Shown here in pieces: positions 30,938 through 42,734 of a DNA stretch of 64,000 nt. The notes below the pieces were generated by a model. That model worked only from the letters and a program-made list of their open reading frames with translations. It was not told where the DNA came from and made no database searches. The position numbers were made by a program, and so were the translations under genes. The stretch spans positions 5,507 to 69,506 of the forward strand of contig BDDC01000111.1 of assembly GCA_001662425.1 (NCBI GenBank), given 5' to 3'. The DNA is from Chlamydomonas sphaeroides (Eukaryota; Chlorophyta; Chlorophyceae; Chlamydomonadales; Chlamydomonadaceae). Each line of letters starts with the position of its first letter. Positions within the stretch are counted from its first letter, which is position 1.

Positions 30938-33900
30938 ATGCAGCGGGCTCTTGCTCTGCTGCTGGTGCTTCTCGTAGCGTGGACCTGCAAGTCCACTGCT
31001 CGGACAGTATCGTCAACTGCGGAGCTGTTCGCAGCGTTCTACGATGAGGAGACGCAGATAGTTCTCGCGGGCTCCCTCGTCCTTGACGGAACCCAGGTGC
31101 GCAGCAGCTGGGTTCGCGCTAGCTTGTCAAGGGTTTGTCACCGGTGCCACCGTCAAGGGAGCTGTCGGCACCACCTGCCCCCCCGCCATCCCGGCCCCGC
31201 CGACTCCCCGCACTCTCCCCGCTCGCGCCATCAGTGGACCCGAGGTGGCATCGCCCTGAACTCTTCAGGTTATAGCGGTACGTACGACTACGTCCGTCGC
31301 CTCATTGCGCTGGTCAGCCTCAACGCGCTACCCCGTCATAGTCGCCCCGGTCATCCCCGCACCGGGGCCAGCGCTGCATATCCACACCTTGCAGGCCCCC
31401 TTTACATCTCCCTCAGGGTTAGACAAATCGGCTACTCTTACTCAACTCTGCTGGCGTCCTTCTAGAATATATAGGCCGTTCCGCAACGTTTCCTCCTGCG
31501 CCCGCCCTCAGGCAGCAGCGTCGAGACAGTGGCCCTGCGGCGCAATGTGACCGTGTCAGCCACGCCGGAGCGACTGGTGGGTCGGCTGAGGGCCAAGTCG
31601 GGAATTTGTGTGTGTTTGTGTCATGGCTGTGCTTCAATGACAGCGGTAGTTCGCGAGGCGGGCCAGCGGCTGTGGGGGCGAGCGCCTGGTGTGCCCGAGG
31701 CAGGGCAGGAGGGAGGGGCCGGGGGGTGGGACGGCGAGGGGAGGGGCGAGGCAGGTGCAGTGGATACCGGCAAGCTCGTTGCCGAAGTGCGCGAGTCCGC
31801 AGTCGGGGCTACACATCGCAGAGGGTTGGGGGAGGTGTGACGGGTTGTAGCTGGGCGGGCGACCGGCAGGGCCACGATACGGCGGAGCGGATCCCCCCTC
31901 CCCCTCCCCCTGCCCTGCCAGGCCGCCCGCGCCTACACGCTGCTGGACTTCTCCAACCTGCCCATGCTGCTGTGGATGGCGCCCGGGGTCACGCTGCGCT
32001 TCGTGGGCGTCGAGGTGGGGACGCTGTGGGCGTAACGCAGCGCGGAGGGGGGTGGGCGCGGGGCTCCCCGGTCAGCGGGCAAGGGACGGGGGTTGCCGAG
32101 CTGCTCCCTGCAGCTGCCACACGCCTCCCCCCGCTCCAAGCCGCCCCTACCCCACATGCCCGCTCGCAGCTGTTCAACCACGCCGAGAAGGTGGGCGGCG
32201 TGGTGCGCTTCCTGCGCGCCTCGCCCGGCGGCGTGCTGCTGCTGCAGGACTGCGTCATGCGGCGGAGGGCGGGGCTGCCGCTGGAGGCAGCGGTGGTCAA
32301 CCTGAGGGCCGCGGCCAGGCCCGCCAGCTCGCCGGGGCAGCAGGTGGGCGGGCAGGGGGCGACGGGGGAGGATGAGGGCTGTGGGAGAGGGGGCTGTGGG
32401 GCTTTGGGGGAGGGGTTTTAGGGTTTTAGGGTTTGCACGGGAGCAGGGTGCGGCTGGCGCTCTGTGCCGGCCGGCCGCGGGCCGCAGCCGCAAGCCGGTG
32501 TCTGCCTGCACCCCTCCGCTCCGGTGCCACACGATCGGCAGCATACCCACACCGGGGCCCCTGCCTCTCCCCTGCCTTTCCCCCTCCCTCCCCCTCCCTC
32601 CCCCTCCCTCCCGCTAGCTGGTGTACATGACCTACAACGTCACGCTGAACACCAGCCGCGCCCCCGCCCCGCTGCTGCTGCCAGCGGTCGTCGTCATGGA
32701 GGACTTCGCCATGACGGTGCCGGAGGACAGGTGGGCGTGGGCGGAGGGTGAGGGGGGCGGGGGGATGGGGGCGAGAGGCAGGGGGCACATCATGTAAGAG
32801 CGGAGAGGAAGGACAGGATAGGGAGAGGTTCAGTAGAGGATGTAGGGAGAGGGAGGGGCCCATAACGGGGACTCTACGCGCCGGGGTGTGAGGGGTTGCC
32901 GCTCGGTGCTTGGTCTTCGCCCTGCCCCCACAACCCCGGCTGTGGCTGACCCCGCGACACGGCCCTGGCCCTGGCCCTCGCCCTTGCCCTCGCCGTGGAG
33001 CAGCCTGGCGTTCCAGGGCCTCTTCTACGGCGGCTACCAGGTGCGATGCGGCGCGATGCCGGGCTGCGGTGCGGGTCGGGGTATGACTCAGGCGGGAGTC
33101 GTGTGTGCGGGGATGCGGCCCTGCCTCGTGAGGGTGGGGCCGCGCCAGCATGCCACACGTGGGCACTTCCCCCGGTGGGTGACGCAGCAGGTGGCAGCTG
33201 CCGCCCAGGGGCCGGGTTCGAGTCTGCGCCGCCCCCTAACCCCTGCCGTCCCGCGCCGCCCGCCCGTACGCTGCAGTACATCACCTTCCGTACGATGTAC
33301 GTCACGGACTTCGTGGTGCCGAAGTCCTGCCTGGACGAGCGGCCCGGCAGCGAGTGCGTCGCCATCCTCACCAAGCAGCTGGAGGAGCAGGACGCCGCGG
33401 CGGCGGCGGCCGCCGCCGCCAACCGCACCGCCGCCGCCGCGCCGTCCAACAGCGGTAACGGCGGCAGCAGCCACACCACTACCATTATCATCGCGGCCGT
33501 CGTGCCCACGGCCTTCGTGGCGGCGGTGGCCGCGGTGCTGCTGTACGCCGTGATGCGCCACCGCCGCGCCGCCGCCGCCGCCGCCAACGGCTCCGCCGCC
33601 GAGTACAGCAGCGCCGACGTCACCAACGGCACCCAGACACACGTCAAGGCCGGCCGCGGCGGCAGCGACCCGGAGGCTGGCAGGGGGGGCGGCGGCGGCG
33701 GCGGCGGCGGCCGCGTGCGCGCAGCTGGCGGCGGCATCAACGGCAGCGACGGGTGCATGTTCCTGGGGGTAGAGGACGGGGATGACGAGGACGAGGAGGG
33801 CGCCATCGGTGAGTGCCGCGGCGGCGGCGGCTCCATCCCGGAATGGCGCGCCACGGGCGGCGGCGGACACGAGGGCGAGGACGAGGATGAGGGCGACGGG

Positions 33901-36900
33901 GCCACCTTTGAGGACGGCGGCAGGACCGCGGGCGGCGACAGGAGCAGCTTTGCGACCGCCGGGCCCTTGGCCGGGGTCGTCGTGGGCGGCGGCGAACATA
34001 CGTCCCGGGTGCTGCGCCCGGCGGCGTCGGCGGCGGCAGCGGCACACGGCGGCGGCGGCGGGGGTGGCGCGGACGGGGTCGTGGTGCTGCCGCCGCCGAG
34101 CGCGGCCGAGGCGGCGGCGGCGCTAGCGGCGGCGACCGCAACAGGAATGGGGGCGGCCAGCACGACCAGCTCGGACGTGCAGGCGAGTGGCGCGTGGCGG
34201 GCTGGGCTGGGTTGGGTTGGGTTGGGTTGGGTTGGGTTGGGTTGGGNNNNNNNNNNNNNNNNNNNNNNNNNNNNNNNNNNNNNNNNNNNNNNNNNNNNNN
34301 NNNNNNNNNNNNNNNNNNNNNNNNNNNNNNNNNNNNNNNNNNNNNNNNNNNNNNNNNNNNNNNNNNNNNNNNNNNNNNNNNNNNNNNNNNNNNNNNNNNN
34401 NNNNNNNNNNNNNNNNNNNNNNNNNNNNNNNNNNNNNNNNNNNNNNNNNNNNNNNNNNNNNNNNNNNNNNNNNNNNNNNNNNNNNNNNNNNNNNNNNNNN
34501 NNNNNNNNNNNNNNNNNNNNNNNNNNNNNNNNNNNNNNNNNNNNNNNNNNNNNNNNNNNNNNNNNNNNNNNNNNNNNNNNNNNNNNNNNNNNNNNNNNNN
34601 NNNNNNNNTACAGTCGCAGTTGCAGTTGCGCGTCTTTGGCCTCCGGAGGACAGGTGCCAGTGGGCGCACCCTGCGCCCAGCTCTGCCCCCTCGTCCTCAC
34701 GACCTGTCACCCCCTTCGCACCGTCCGCCTGACCCGCTTCCGCGCCCCGTCACTGCAGACCAAACGTGCCAAACCCTCCGCCAAAACCCTCCCTCCATTC
34801 GCCTGCGGCAGCGTTCGAGCGATTGCGCTCTGCGGCCTGCATTTCACACGGCAACACATCCTCTTCCAAAACCTTGCATCCGCCCCTCCCCTTGCCCCGC
34901 GCGCAGGCCGAGCTGGCGGCCATGGCCTCGGCGCTGCGTGGCTCCGTGTCAGACCTGGCTATCAGCCTGGAGGGCGTCATTGGGTGCGGCTCGTACGGCA
35001 CCGTGTACAGAGGTGCGCCTAAACCCGGGTACATGCCTGACAGCATTTCGGGCGCATGGCGCCGTACGTGGTCGGACAGAGGCCCGGCCGCCTGGCGGTG
35101 CTCTTGGCAGCGTGTGTAGTCGCCCTGGCGCCCAGCGCAGCCGCCCATGCCCCCTCAACCCTCCCCTGTGGGATGCGCATGGTGTCTGATACCACGCCCT
35201 TCCCGGCTCCCCCTCCGCTTGCGAAGGCACCTGGCGCGGCCTTCCCGTCGCCGTCAAGACAGTGGTGCGTGGAAAGGGGGGCAGGGACAGGCGGAGGGCT
35301 GGAGGCGGCACGGGAGTGAGGCGCAGGCGCCGGCTGCGAAGGCTGCGAAGGCTGCGTGGACGAGGGCGAGCGCTGGAGACCCCCAGTGAGGCCTGCCTCC
35401 GTTCGAGGCCTGCCTGCTGCCGCCCCTGCCCCGCCTCCCCCCGGCCAGGTGTTCACTGCATCCAAGGAGCGGCGTCGCCGGGCGCTGCAGGAGGCGGCCC
35501 TGTGCCAGAGCATCAGCCACCCCAACATAGTGGTGCGCTGGCAGGGGGCGTGTTGGAGGGGGCCAGGGCAGGTGCCGCAGGGGCAAGGCACTGGGTGAGG
35601 ATGCTGGTCAGGGCGCAGCTGGGGGCAAGAAGGGGCGCCCACTGCCTGTCTTGGGTGCCAGGAGCGTCGTGCCTGGGGTCGCTGGGCCTGCACCGCGTGC
35701 CGTACCCTGGCGCCGTGCCCTCCCCCTCCCCTCCCCCCTGCCCCTCAGGCCACCTACTGCAGCGACCTGCAGCCGCTGGGCACCATGGGCGCCTCCATAC
35801 CCACCGCATCGGGTGCCTCGGCGGCGGACCACGCCGCGGCTGCGGCGGCGCTGGCGGCGGTGGGGGCGCCGGCCGGCTCGGGGGCGGGGCAGGCCGGCGA
35901 CGGCAGCAACGCGGGCAGCAGCAGCGCCGGGCTGCACCAGATCCTGGTGAGCGGCGTGAGGGGGAAAACGCAGGGCGAGGCAGACGGCAACTGGGCAGGG
36001 CGGAGCAGGGCAGGGCAGGGGTGTCGGTGGATGGATGTCGCGGTGCCGCCTGTCGTACGCCCGACGCCCTCCTGCCATACCGCACACGTCTCTCCCCCGG
36101 GCAGGACTGGCGGCTGTACATGGTGATGGAGTACTGCGACGGCGGCCCGCTGAGGTGCCTGTACGGCAACAGGAGCCTGTGGCCCGCGCCCGGGGTGGTC
36201 AACATGGTGGGGCGCTGGGGGGAGGGGACGGGCGGGGCGCGAGTCAAGCTTTGGCGCAGGTTGGCGGCAGGGCATCGCGGCTGTGCATCGGCCCCGCTTG
36301 TGCCCCCCCAGCTGGTGTGCCCGCTCCAGCATACCTCGGCCCGCGCGGCCTTGCTCCCCCTTGCGCTTCCCCCACCCCACCCTTCCACCGCCCTGCTCCT
36401 CCAGCCGTGTGTGCTGTCGCTGGCCGCCGACATCGCCCGAGCGCTGGCGCACCTGCACGCCAAGCGCATTGTGCACGCAGGTGGGGCCAGCGGGGTGGAG
36501 ATTGGGTGAGGCGGCGCACGGGCCGCTCTCCCCCACGAGCGAATGAGGCGTCCTGCCCGCCCTCGACCGGCTGCAGCCTCCCCCGAACGGCAGCAGTTGG
36601 GCACTGGCTCCCCTCCCCCTCTACGCTTTACCCCTTGTACATGCCCCCTCCCTGACCCGGCCCCCGCCCGCCCGCAGACCTCAACCCCAACAACGTGCTC
36701 CTCAAGCGCACCCCCACCTCGCCCTGCGGCCTCAGCGCCAAGCTGGCGGACTTCGGGCTATCGTGAGTTGGGCCGCATTGGGAGCAGCAGCGGCAGCATC
36801 ACCCAGACTCGGATGCGCGCAGCGCTCCCGAGGCGGCCACAGCCGGGGTCCGCAGCTGTGGGTCCGCAGCTGTGGGTCCGCAGCTGTGGGTCCGCAGCTG

Positions 36901-39003
36901 TGGGTCCAGGCCAGCGGTATCACTGGCACCAGGAGCCCGGCCCGACCAGACTGTGCGCTAGCCACCACAGCGCCTGTCGTCTCCGCCCCACGTTGCCCTG
37001 CCTCATCTCCCGCTCCCTGCCGCGCCCTCCTGTCCCCTCTTCTCCTCGCCCCAGCATCATGGTGCCCAACCACCGCAGCCACGTCAGCAACATGCGCATG
37101 GGCACCATGTTCTACGTCTGCCCCGCCGTAGTCATGAAGGTACCGTGGGGTTGGGTTTGGAGCGTGGGGTGGGGTGGGGGTTGCTCCGGATGGAGCGCCA
37201 GGACAAGTTGGCGGCGGCCAGCTGCACTAGCGAGGCTGCGGGCGGCCGCTGCCGTGTGCACAGGTCGGGCTGTTGCTGCTGCTGGGCGGGCGCCAAGGTC
37301 TCCAGCCGTGATGTCCCCAATCCCCAACCCCAATCCCGCACCCACCCGTACCCCTCGCCCCTCGCCCCTCAGGCCCAGGTGGGGCCAGGCAGCGACATCT
37401 TCAGGTGAGGCCACGGCTGGCTAGTAATGCGGCTGGTTGCGGCGCCTGCTTCGCGGAGGTCGCAAGACTTGACAGCCCTCGTCACAGCCCACACACGCAT
37501 GCACGTGCCACGGTGTCGGCCTGCCACGACGCGGAGCTCTCTCTAAGCCCTGCCCATGCCCTTGCCCGTGTCCTGCGCCATCTGTGAGCTACCTATGAGC
37601 CATACACGGGCCGCGTGTCGAAACCCGTGACCCACCCCTCCCACCACTCCACCCCACCCCCACCCTCCATTCAGCTTGGGCGTCCTGCTGTGGGAGCTCT
37701 ACCACGGCCGGCCCGCTGGTAAGCGGCCACGGTGCCATGGGGCTACAGCAGGGTGCCGCGTGTGTGTGATGCTGCTGCTGTGACGGCATGAGCGGGAGGG
37801 GCGTGCTGCTGAGGGAGGTGCATCGCTGGCGGCGATCAAAGGGGACACCCACACAACCGGCCGGTAACGGCACACCGATAATGGGGCTGCGGGCTGCTGT
37901 CGTGCTGCAAGCGCGCCCTGCTGCAGACCGTGTCCCCCATGCCCCTCCCCCTGTCCCTCCCTTCCGCAGGCACCAGCACCCCCGAGGGCCCCCGCTACAG
38001 CGCCAACTTCCCGGTGAGCGCAGCGACATGGCGGGCCGGGGTTGTGCTGAACGCTGTGCTGGGGCCGGACCGGGCTGCGGGTTGCGGTCCGGGCGCCAGG
38101 GCCATCCCGAAGGCATGCAGCAAGGCGCCCTCTCTCCGCGCCCACCGCCACCGACCCACTTCGGCCGCTCCTCCCCTCCCTTCCTCCCTCCCTGCCCGTC
38201 GCCCCAGGGCTTCCCGCCCTCCTGCCCCGAGGCATTCAAGGCCATCGCGCTCGCCTGCCTGCGCCGCACCCCCGCCAAGCGCCCCTCCGCCGCCACCGTG
38301 CAGCAGCGGCTGGAGGCGCTCCTGGACGCCGCGCTGCCGCTGGGACTCGGCTACTCCCACGCCGCCGCCGCCGCAGCCCACTCGCCCCACGCCGAGCACC
38401 TGCACCCCCTCCCCGGCCACCACCCGCTCCAGGCCCAGCAGCCCCACCCTTACCACCACCACCTGCCGCAGCCGCAGCCCCAGCAGCCGGCGGCGCTGCA
38501 GGCCTGCGGCGAGTCCCCGCGGCCGCCCAGCTCCCGCCCGCAGGCGTCGCCCCACCCGCACCAGCTGCTGCCCCACACGGCCGTGATGCTGGCGCCGCAG
38601 CAGCTGTACGCCCGCCCCGCCTTCGGCCCGGGCCCCGCGGGCCAGCCCCAGCCGGCCGCGCTGCAGGGCGTGCCCCACTCGCCGCCGCGGGGCGCACCGG
38701 CAGCACCGCAGCCGCAGCCCCTGCAGGTAGGGCCGCCCGCTGCGCCCTCTGGGTATCCCGTTGCCTCTGAAACATCGCATGCCTAGACGTTGAGTAGGAG
38801 GATGAAGGCTACATCGACCGGAGACTGAGCAATACCCCTGACCCGGACTGTAGGCGGCCACGGCGTCAGACGTTGGCCGCGGCGACGCCTCGCCGCAGCC
38901 GGTGGCGACGACATTGACGCCGCGCGCGGAGCCGCTGTCGCTGACGCCGTCAGTGGCTGTATCGATGGCGCAGGCGGCGCCTGGCTCGCCCTCGAGGGGC
39001 TGA
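30938..39003 (+). CDS. receptor-like kinase: secreted ectodomain, one membrane span, TKL kinase
   Basis: Twenty-one exons, first 30938-31096, then 31235-31244 (inferred), 31512-31576, 31922-32014, 32170-32343, 32618-32730, 33004-33040, 33277-34182, 34907-35012, 35227-35264, 35449-35532, 35749-35946, 36105-36206, 36405-36480, 36678-36762, 37055-37139, 37373-37404, 37675-37718, 37970-38013, 38208-38726, 38854-39003; 3,120 bases, 1,039 residues. A signal peptide (ALALLLVLLVAW) leads an ectodomain of ~265 residues whose phrases (VALRRNVTVS, LLDFSNLPMLLWMAPGVTLRFVGV) recall algal beta-helix-like surface proteins. A membrane span near residues 287-305 (IIIAAVVPTAFVAAVAAVLL) ends in RHRR. A Gly/acidic juxtamembrane region of ~210 residues precedes the kinase: GCGSYGTVYR, VAVK lysine ~565, HADLNPNN ~719-726, DFG ~745-747, SDIFSLGVLLWEL. 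The HRD arginine is Ala. The tail is His/Pro/Gln-rich. Likely a cell-surface sensor; ligand unknown. Confidence 0.85.
32412..32434 (+). repeat. interstitial telomere-like repeat (TTTTAGGG) in an intron
   Basis: Reads GGGGTTTTAGGGTTTTAGGG followed by TTT, about two and a half units of the TTTTAGGG telomere repeat of Chlamydomonas and Volvox. It lies in the receptor-like kinase intron 32344-32617. Confidence 0.85.
32577..32611. repeat. polypyrimidine tandem repeat before an exon
   Basis: About three copies of the 10-base unit CCCCTCCCTC just upstream of the exon at 32618. It probably serves as the acceptor's polypyrimidine tract. Confidence 0.7.
34203..34246 (+). repeat. GGGTT pentamer array running into the assembly gap
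   Basis: At least seven GGGTT units run directly into the Ns. It lies in the intron that starts after the exon ending at 34182 of the receptor-like kinase gene. Confidence 0.9.
34247..34608. other. assembly gap (362 Ns)
   Basis: Unknown bases. The gap is bordered on the left by the GGGTT array and falls inside an intron (34183-34906) under the exon model used here, so the coding sequence is probably intact across it. True length and content are not known. Confidence 0.95.
36846..36909 (+). repeat. 14-bp tandem repeat in a kinase intron
   Basis: Four full copies and a partial copy of GGGTCCGCAGCTGT, nearly without mismatch, in the intron 36763-37054 of the receptor-like kinase gene. High identity suggests a recent expansion. 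Confidence 0.9.
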
Positions 39004-40544
39004 CGGTCGGGAGTGTCCGAGTAGCGCCGCCTGCGGGGCCGCTGCGCGCGGCGTGTGAGGCGTTGTGACCCAAACTGCTGCTCGTCCAGGACAGTCCAGG
39101 CCGTACTCTGTCGCTGCCGTACCCGAAATGATGTGACGCCACGACCGGGCCTAGCATGGGGAAACATCATGCAGACGACACCAAGGAATTGGGCGTGGCG
39201 ATGCGTGGGTCCTGGGATGGTGGCCGCGCGGGCTCCAGGGCTTTTGAGACGAACCAGCGCGGGGGCTGAAGGGCGGTGCGCATTGCCCTACGGCCTACAG
39301 CGTGCGTTCTGCAGGTCCTGCGCCTTAGGGCTCTGCTGAGCAGGCAGGCCACACAAACACATCGTGTCGTGGCGTTGATGGAATGGCCTCGTACGCTTAG
39401 ACCTCCGTGGTTGAGGTTGGGATGATAGGAGCGGGCGGGGCCGTGCGCGGCTCATGGTTTTGACGTGTGGGTTATGCATGGACGCACTGCTTAGGTAGGC
39501 CCAGCGCTGCGGCCCTGGCTGTGAGGCATGTGAGCCGCAAGCCACGTTCGTTTCGTGACGTGGGCTGCATGCGTGCGGGCTGCGATGCGTGGGGGGCGGC
39601 GAGAGAGGCGGCTTCTGTGCCGCAGGCTGGGTGTGTGGATGCCGTTTGCGTTGCGATAGCGCATGCTGTTTGGGTGTGCCTCGAGTTCCGTGGCCATGGA
39701 ATGCAGCTGGAGAAGGCGCTGTGGTGGATGCAATTTGAATATCTGCTTCTGCTTATTCATTGGGCGGGGAGAAGGGGGTCGAAGGCAGGAGCGGGGTGGA
39801 GAGGAGTGAATGATGGGAGGCCTCTTGATTGACGGAAGGGGGAGGGGCGGGCCTATGGGGCCCCACCCTGCGGGGACCGTGACGGAGCGCGGTGCACCGC
39901 ACTTGCCCCGTCGTTGGCTTGCCGCCCGACAGGCGGCTGCGGGCTCGGGCTGCCTCAGTACATGGCGTGGCTGCAGCTTGAAGCTGCGACTGTTGATTGC
40001 CGCACATCGCGACACTGAGCACCCGACAGGATCTCTGATATGGGCGATTCATCATGTGGGCCAGCGCACGGCCATTGGCACCCGGCCATGTGCCGCGAAG
40101 GTGCCTCCAGCATCAGCAGGCTTAAACATGAAGCGCGGAGCGGGCGCGGGGGCTGGGGCGCCTTGGAGTGAGTTGCGAGGTGTACTCGGGGGTGCCCTGT
40201 GTGGCGTGGACACGAGCACGCGGGCGCCAGCGCACAGCAATGACCGTAACCGTGTAAAGGCGTAAAACATTAGGTAAATCTTTTGCGCACGCGGCAAGGT
40301 GGTCGAAATAGTGCGATTGTGATGTGGATAGGCTGGGGGCGCAGTGGGGGGCGCTGCGGGCGTGCCGGGCGACTCGCTCGCGTGCACACATGGCCGCGTG
40401 GCAACGTACGCAGAGGGAGCACGATCGGTCATCTGTGGTCCATAACTTACTTCGCGCATACAACGACTGCTTTCTGCACTGCGTATTCGCCTTCGCGTGG
40501 TCCAAACTGCTCGCACGACTTGAAGCCCACATCAAAACCAAATC
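39004..40544. other. 3' UTR of the receptor-like kinase and upstream region of the SOUL gene
   Basis: About 1.5 kb. The left part is probably a long 3' UTR ending after the TGTAA at 40253-40257. The last ~290 bases would then hold the promoter and 5' UTR of the SOUL-type gene. Open frames here lack domains and are not called. Confidence 0.45.
40253..40257 (+). terminator. candidate TGTAA poly(A) signal, receptor-like kinase gene
   Basis: TGTAA in CGTGTAAAGG, about 1.25 kb past the stop at 39003 and about 290 bases before the next gene's ATG. No nearer TGTAA was noticed. Confidence 0.4.
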
Positions 40545-41872
40545 ATGCACGCCTTGAACGCACCTATATCGAAGCAAAAACCGGCTGCACTGTCGCGCGC
40601 TCGCCGGCGAACATGTTGTGTGCGGCCAGCGGCAGCCGGCTTCCTATCCGGCCTCTTTTCTGGAAACAAGGATAACAAGCCAGGCAGCACAGCGCAGCAG
40701 GTTTCGGGGACTGGAGGCCCGGAGTCGCGCTCAACTCTTGACCGGCTCCTCACCCCGTCCTCATCCGACGCCTCGGCTAACCCGGTGTTCCCACCATACA
40801 CAATAGTCCAAAAGAACAAGGACTACGCACTCAGGTGAGGCAGGGGTGGGGTGCAGGACGTACACTGACCCATGGGTCCCAGCGCTGAGCAGAAAACCCT
40901 CGGTTCGCCGTCCTGCCCCATGTCCCTTGCAGACTCTACAGTGTGTTCCCCGTGTGAGTCACCGGAGGCTTATGCAGCGAGGACTGCGGCGACAGGCTGC
41001 ACGAGGCCCCCCGCCCGGCAACATCCCCTACACGCGGCCTTCGGCAGCTGAGGCAGCAGCCGCTTGCTGCCTGGCCACGAGCCGCGGCCCGTCAATGCAT
41101 AAAGGCCCCAATAACCACACACACCCCTGTCTGTCCCCCTAATGCCTGCCTCCCCTGCTGCAGCGTGGAGATGGACTATGCCCGGCGCGAGGAGGGCTAC
41201 GCGTCCCTGGGCTCCTTCTTTGACGGGGGCAATGCCGAGCGCGCCCGGTTTGCCTACTCGCAGCCCGTCATCATGACGTACCACCCCTCGGGCCGCAAGG
41301 TCATGCAGATGTACGTGGGACCGCGCAGGGGCGCGGATGCCGGCGGCGGAGGCGCCGGAGGCGCCTCCGCCGCCTCGATTGCGTCGCTGCCGGCTCCCAA
41401 CAGCGCGGGCGTGCGCATCGGCGTGGCTGGCGGCGAGCTGGTGGCGGTGGCGCAGTTCGAGGGCTACATCACGCCCGCTGCGGCGGAGGCGGTGCGGAAG
41501 AAGCTCATCGCCTGCCTGGAGCGGGGTGCGTGGGGCCGGGGAAGGGGCTAGGGCTGGGCGGGGCCGGGCGCATTGAGGGCTGGCAGCGTGCTGACAACGG
41601 CATTGATGCTCCTGGCACCTGCTCTGCTGCTGGTCCTGCGGCGACTGCCAGCCGGCGCCCCGCCCTCTCCTAGCCCGTAGAAGCGCGCTGGCCTTGCGGC
41701 CCTTCCCTCACGCCGCCCTCATTCTGTCCTCCCTCGGCCGTGGTCCCGCACAGACGGCATCCAGCTGGCGGAGGCGGACGCGGCGGGCCGCTTCCGGTGT
41801 GCGCAGTACGGGGCTGTGTATCAGCTGGGCGAGCGCCTCAACGAGCTCATGCTGCAAGTGCGGGTGGCCTAG
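40545..41872 (+). CDS. SOUL-type haem-binding protein, probably plastid-targeted
   Basis: Four exons: 40545-40834, 40933-40953, 41164-41525, 41754-41872; 792 bases, 263 residues, phases consistent. SOUL/HBP proteins bind haem or related tetrapyrroles. Family features: YTIVQKNKDYALRLYSVFPV, then REEGYASLGSFFDGGNAERA, the PVIMTYHP segment matching the usual TxPV strand, GVRIGVAGGELVAVAQFEGY, and a C-terminal YQLGERLNELMLQV. The first ~45 residues are basic and Ala/Ser/Arg-rich (ALSRARRRTCCVRPAAA), as in a chloroplast transit peptide, and the gene has the usual short 21-base second exon that only makes sense when spliced. Plastid SOUL proteins are known from algae and plants, in plastoglobules or eyespot fractions. 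An Ala/Gly insert at about residues 165-185 looks like a loop. The gene is convergent with the giant coiled-coil gene. Confidence 0.8.
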
Positions 41873-42734
41873 GGCCCTGAGGCGGGGGGCCGTGCGGGGT
41901 TGGTCGCCGAGCCGTCGTACGGGGTCGTCAGCAAGGCTGTCGTGGGGTTGCCACGAGGCAGTCACGCTGGCACTTGTCACGGGGCCACGGCTATGGTATG
42001 GCGCTGGGTGTGGGTGGCGTACGGCGGCAAGGTGCCGGCGTCTTCGGGCAAAGACCAAGGCGGTGCGAGGCGCTGCGGTCGAAGCCAGAAGGGGCAGGCG
42101 TGGCCTGCTGGGTGGGTACGGAGCCGGCAGCAACGGTGCGGGCGATGTGGCCGCAAGGCCCGAGCCTAGATACCGTGAGCCGGTTGGGGACACGAGGAAG
42201 GTGCGGATGGGGCGTGAGCCGCAGAGCGGAGTGGTGCATAGGGAGTGGCTGCTGACGGCTGGAGTTGAGCATGGTCGGTGCAGTTGAGGCAGTTCCGCAA
42301 CGGCAGTCGCATGGGTGGCAGTGTGCTTGCAGATCCCAGATCGCTGCTATTTACAAATCTGGTAAACATGAATACCTATCTGTGCCAAGTGAACCATCAT
42401 GCGTGGCCATCCAGGGCAGCCCAGCCCTGCAAACAGGCGGCCCCCTGCCGCGGCAGTAACGAGAGGGTCTAAAATGACGGTCAGGACGCAGCTTACTCGC
42501 ACCGCCTGCCGTGCCTTATTAGCAAAACGACTAGAGCACGTCATTGTGTGCATGCACTGGTCCCTGACCTGCTACAGCTACAAAGGTGTCGCCGCTGCCC
42601 GGGTACCCAGCCTCCGCACGCTCTGTACTTGTACCACATCCCACAGGCGTCAGCAAAATCGCGACAGCCTCCGTACGCCCACAGCCTCTCCGCCACCTCC
42701 GCTCCACAGTGGCCTCAAGCCAGCCACGTGCCGC
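41873..42734. other. convergent 3' UTRs
   Basis: About 860 bases between the stop of the SOUL-type gene (plus) and the stop of the coiled-coil gene (minus). No gene is supported. A minus-strand TGTAA lies at 42351-42355. Confidence 0.5.
42351..42355 (-). terminator. candidate TGTAA poly(A) signal, giant coiled-coil gene
   Basis: Plus strand TTACA, so TGTAA on the minus strand, about 380 bases past the stop at 42735. Position and strand fit. Confidence 0.5.

Noticed and set aside
33200..33215. GGTTCGAGTC resembling a tRNA T-loop
   Set aside because: No acceptor or anticodon stem can be formed around it, and it lies in an intron of the receptor-like kinase gene.
40052..40577. Minus-strand open frames of about 150 codons
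   Set aside because: Overlap each other in different frames, lack motifs, and sit in the 3' UTR and promoter space of plus-strand genes.
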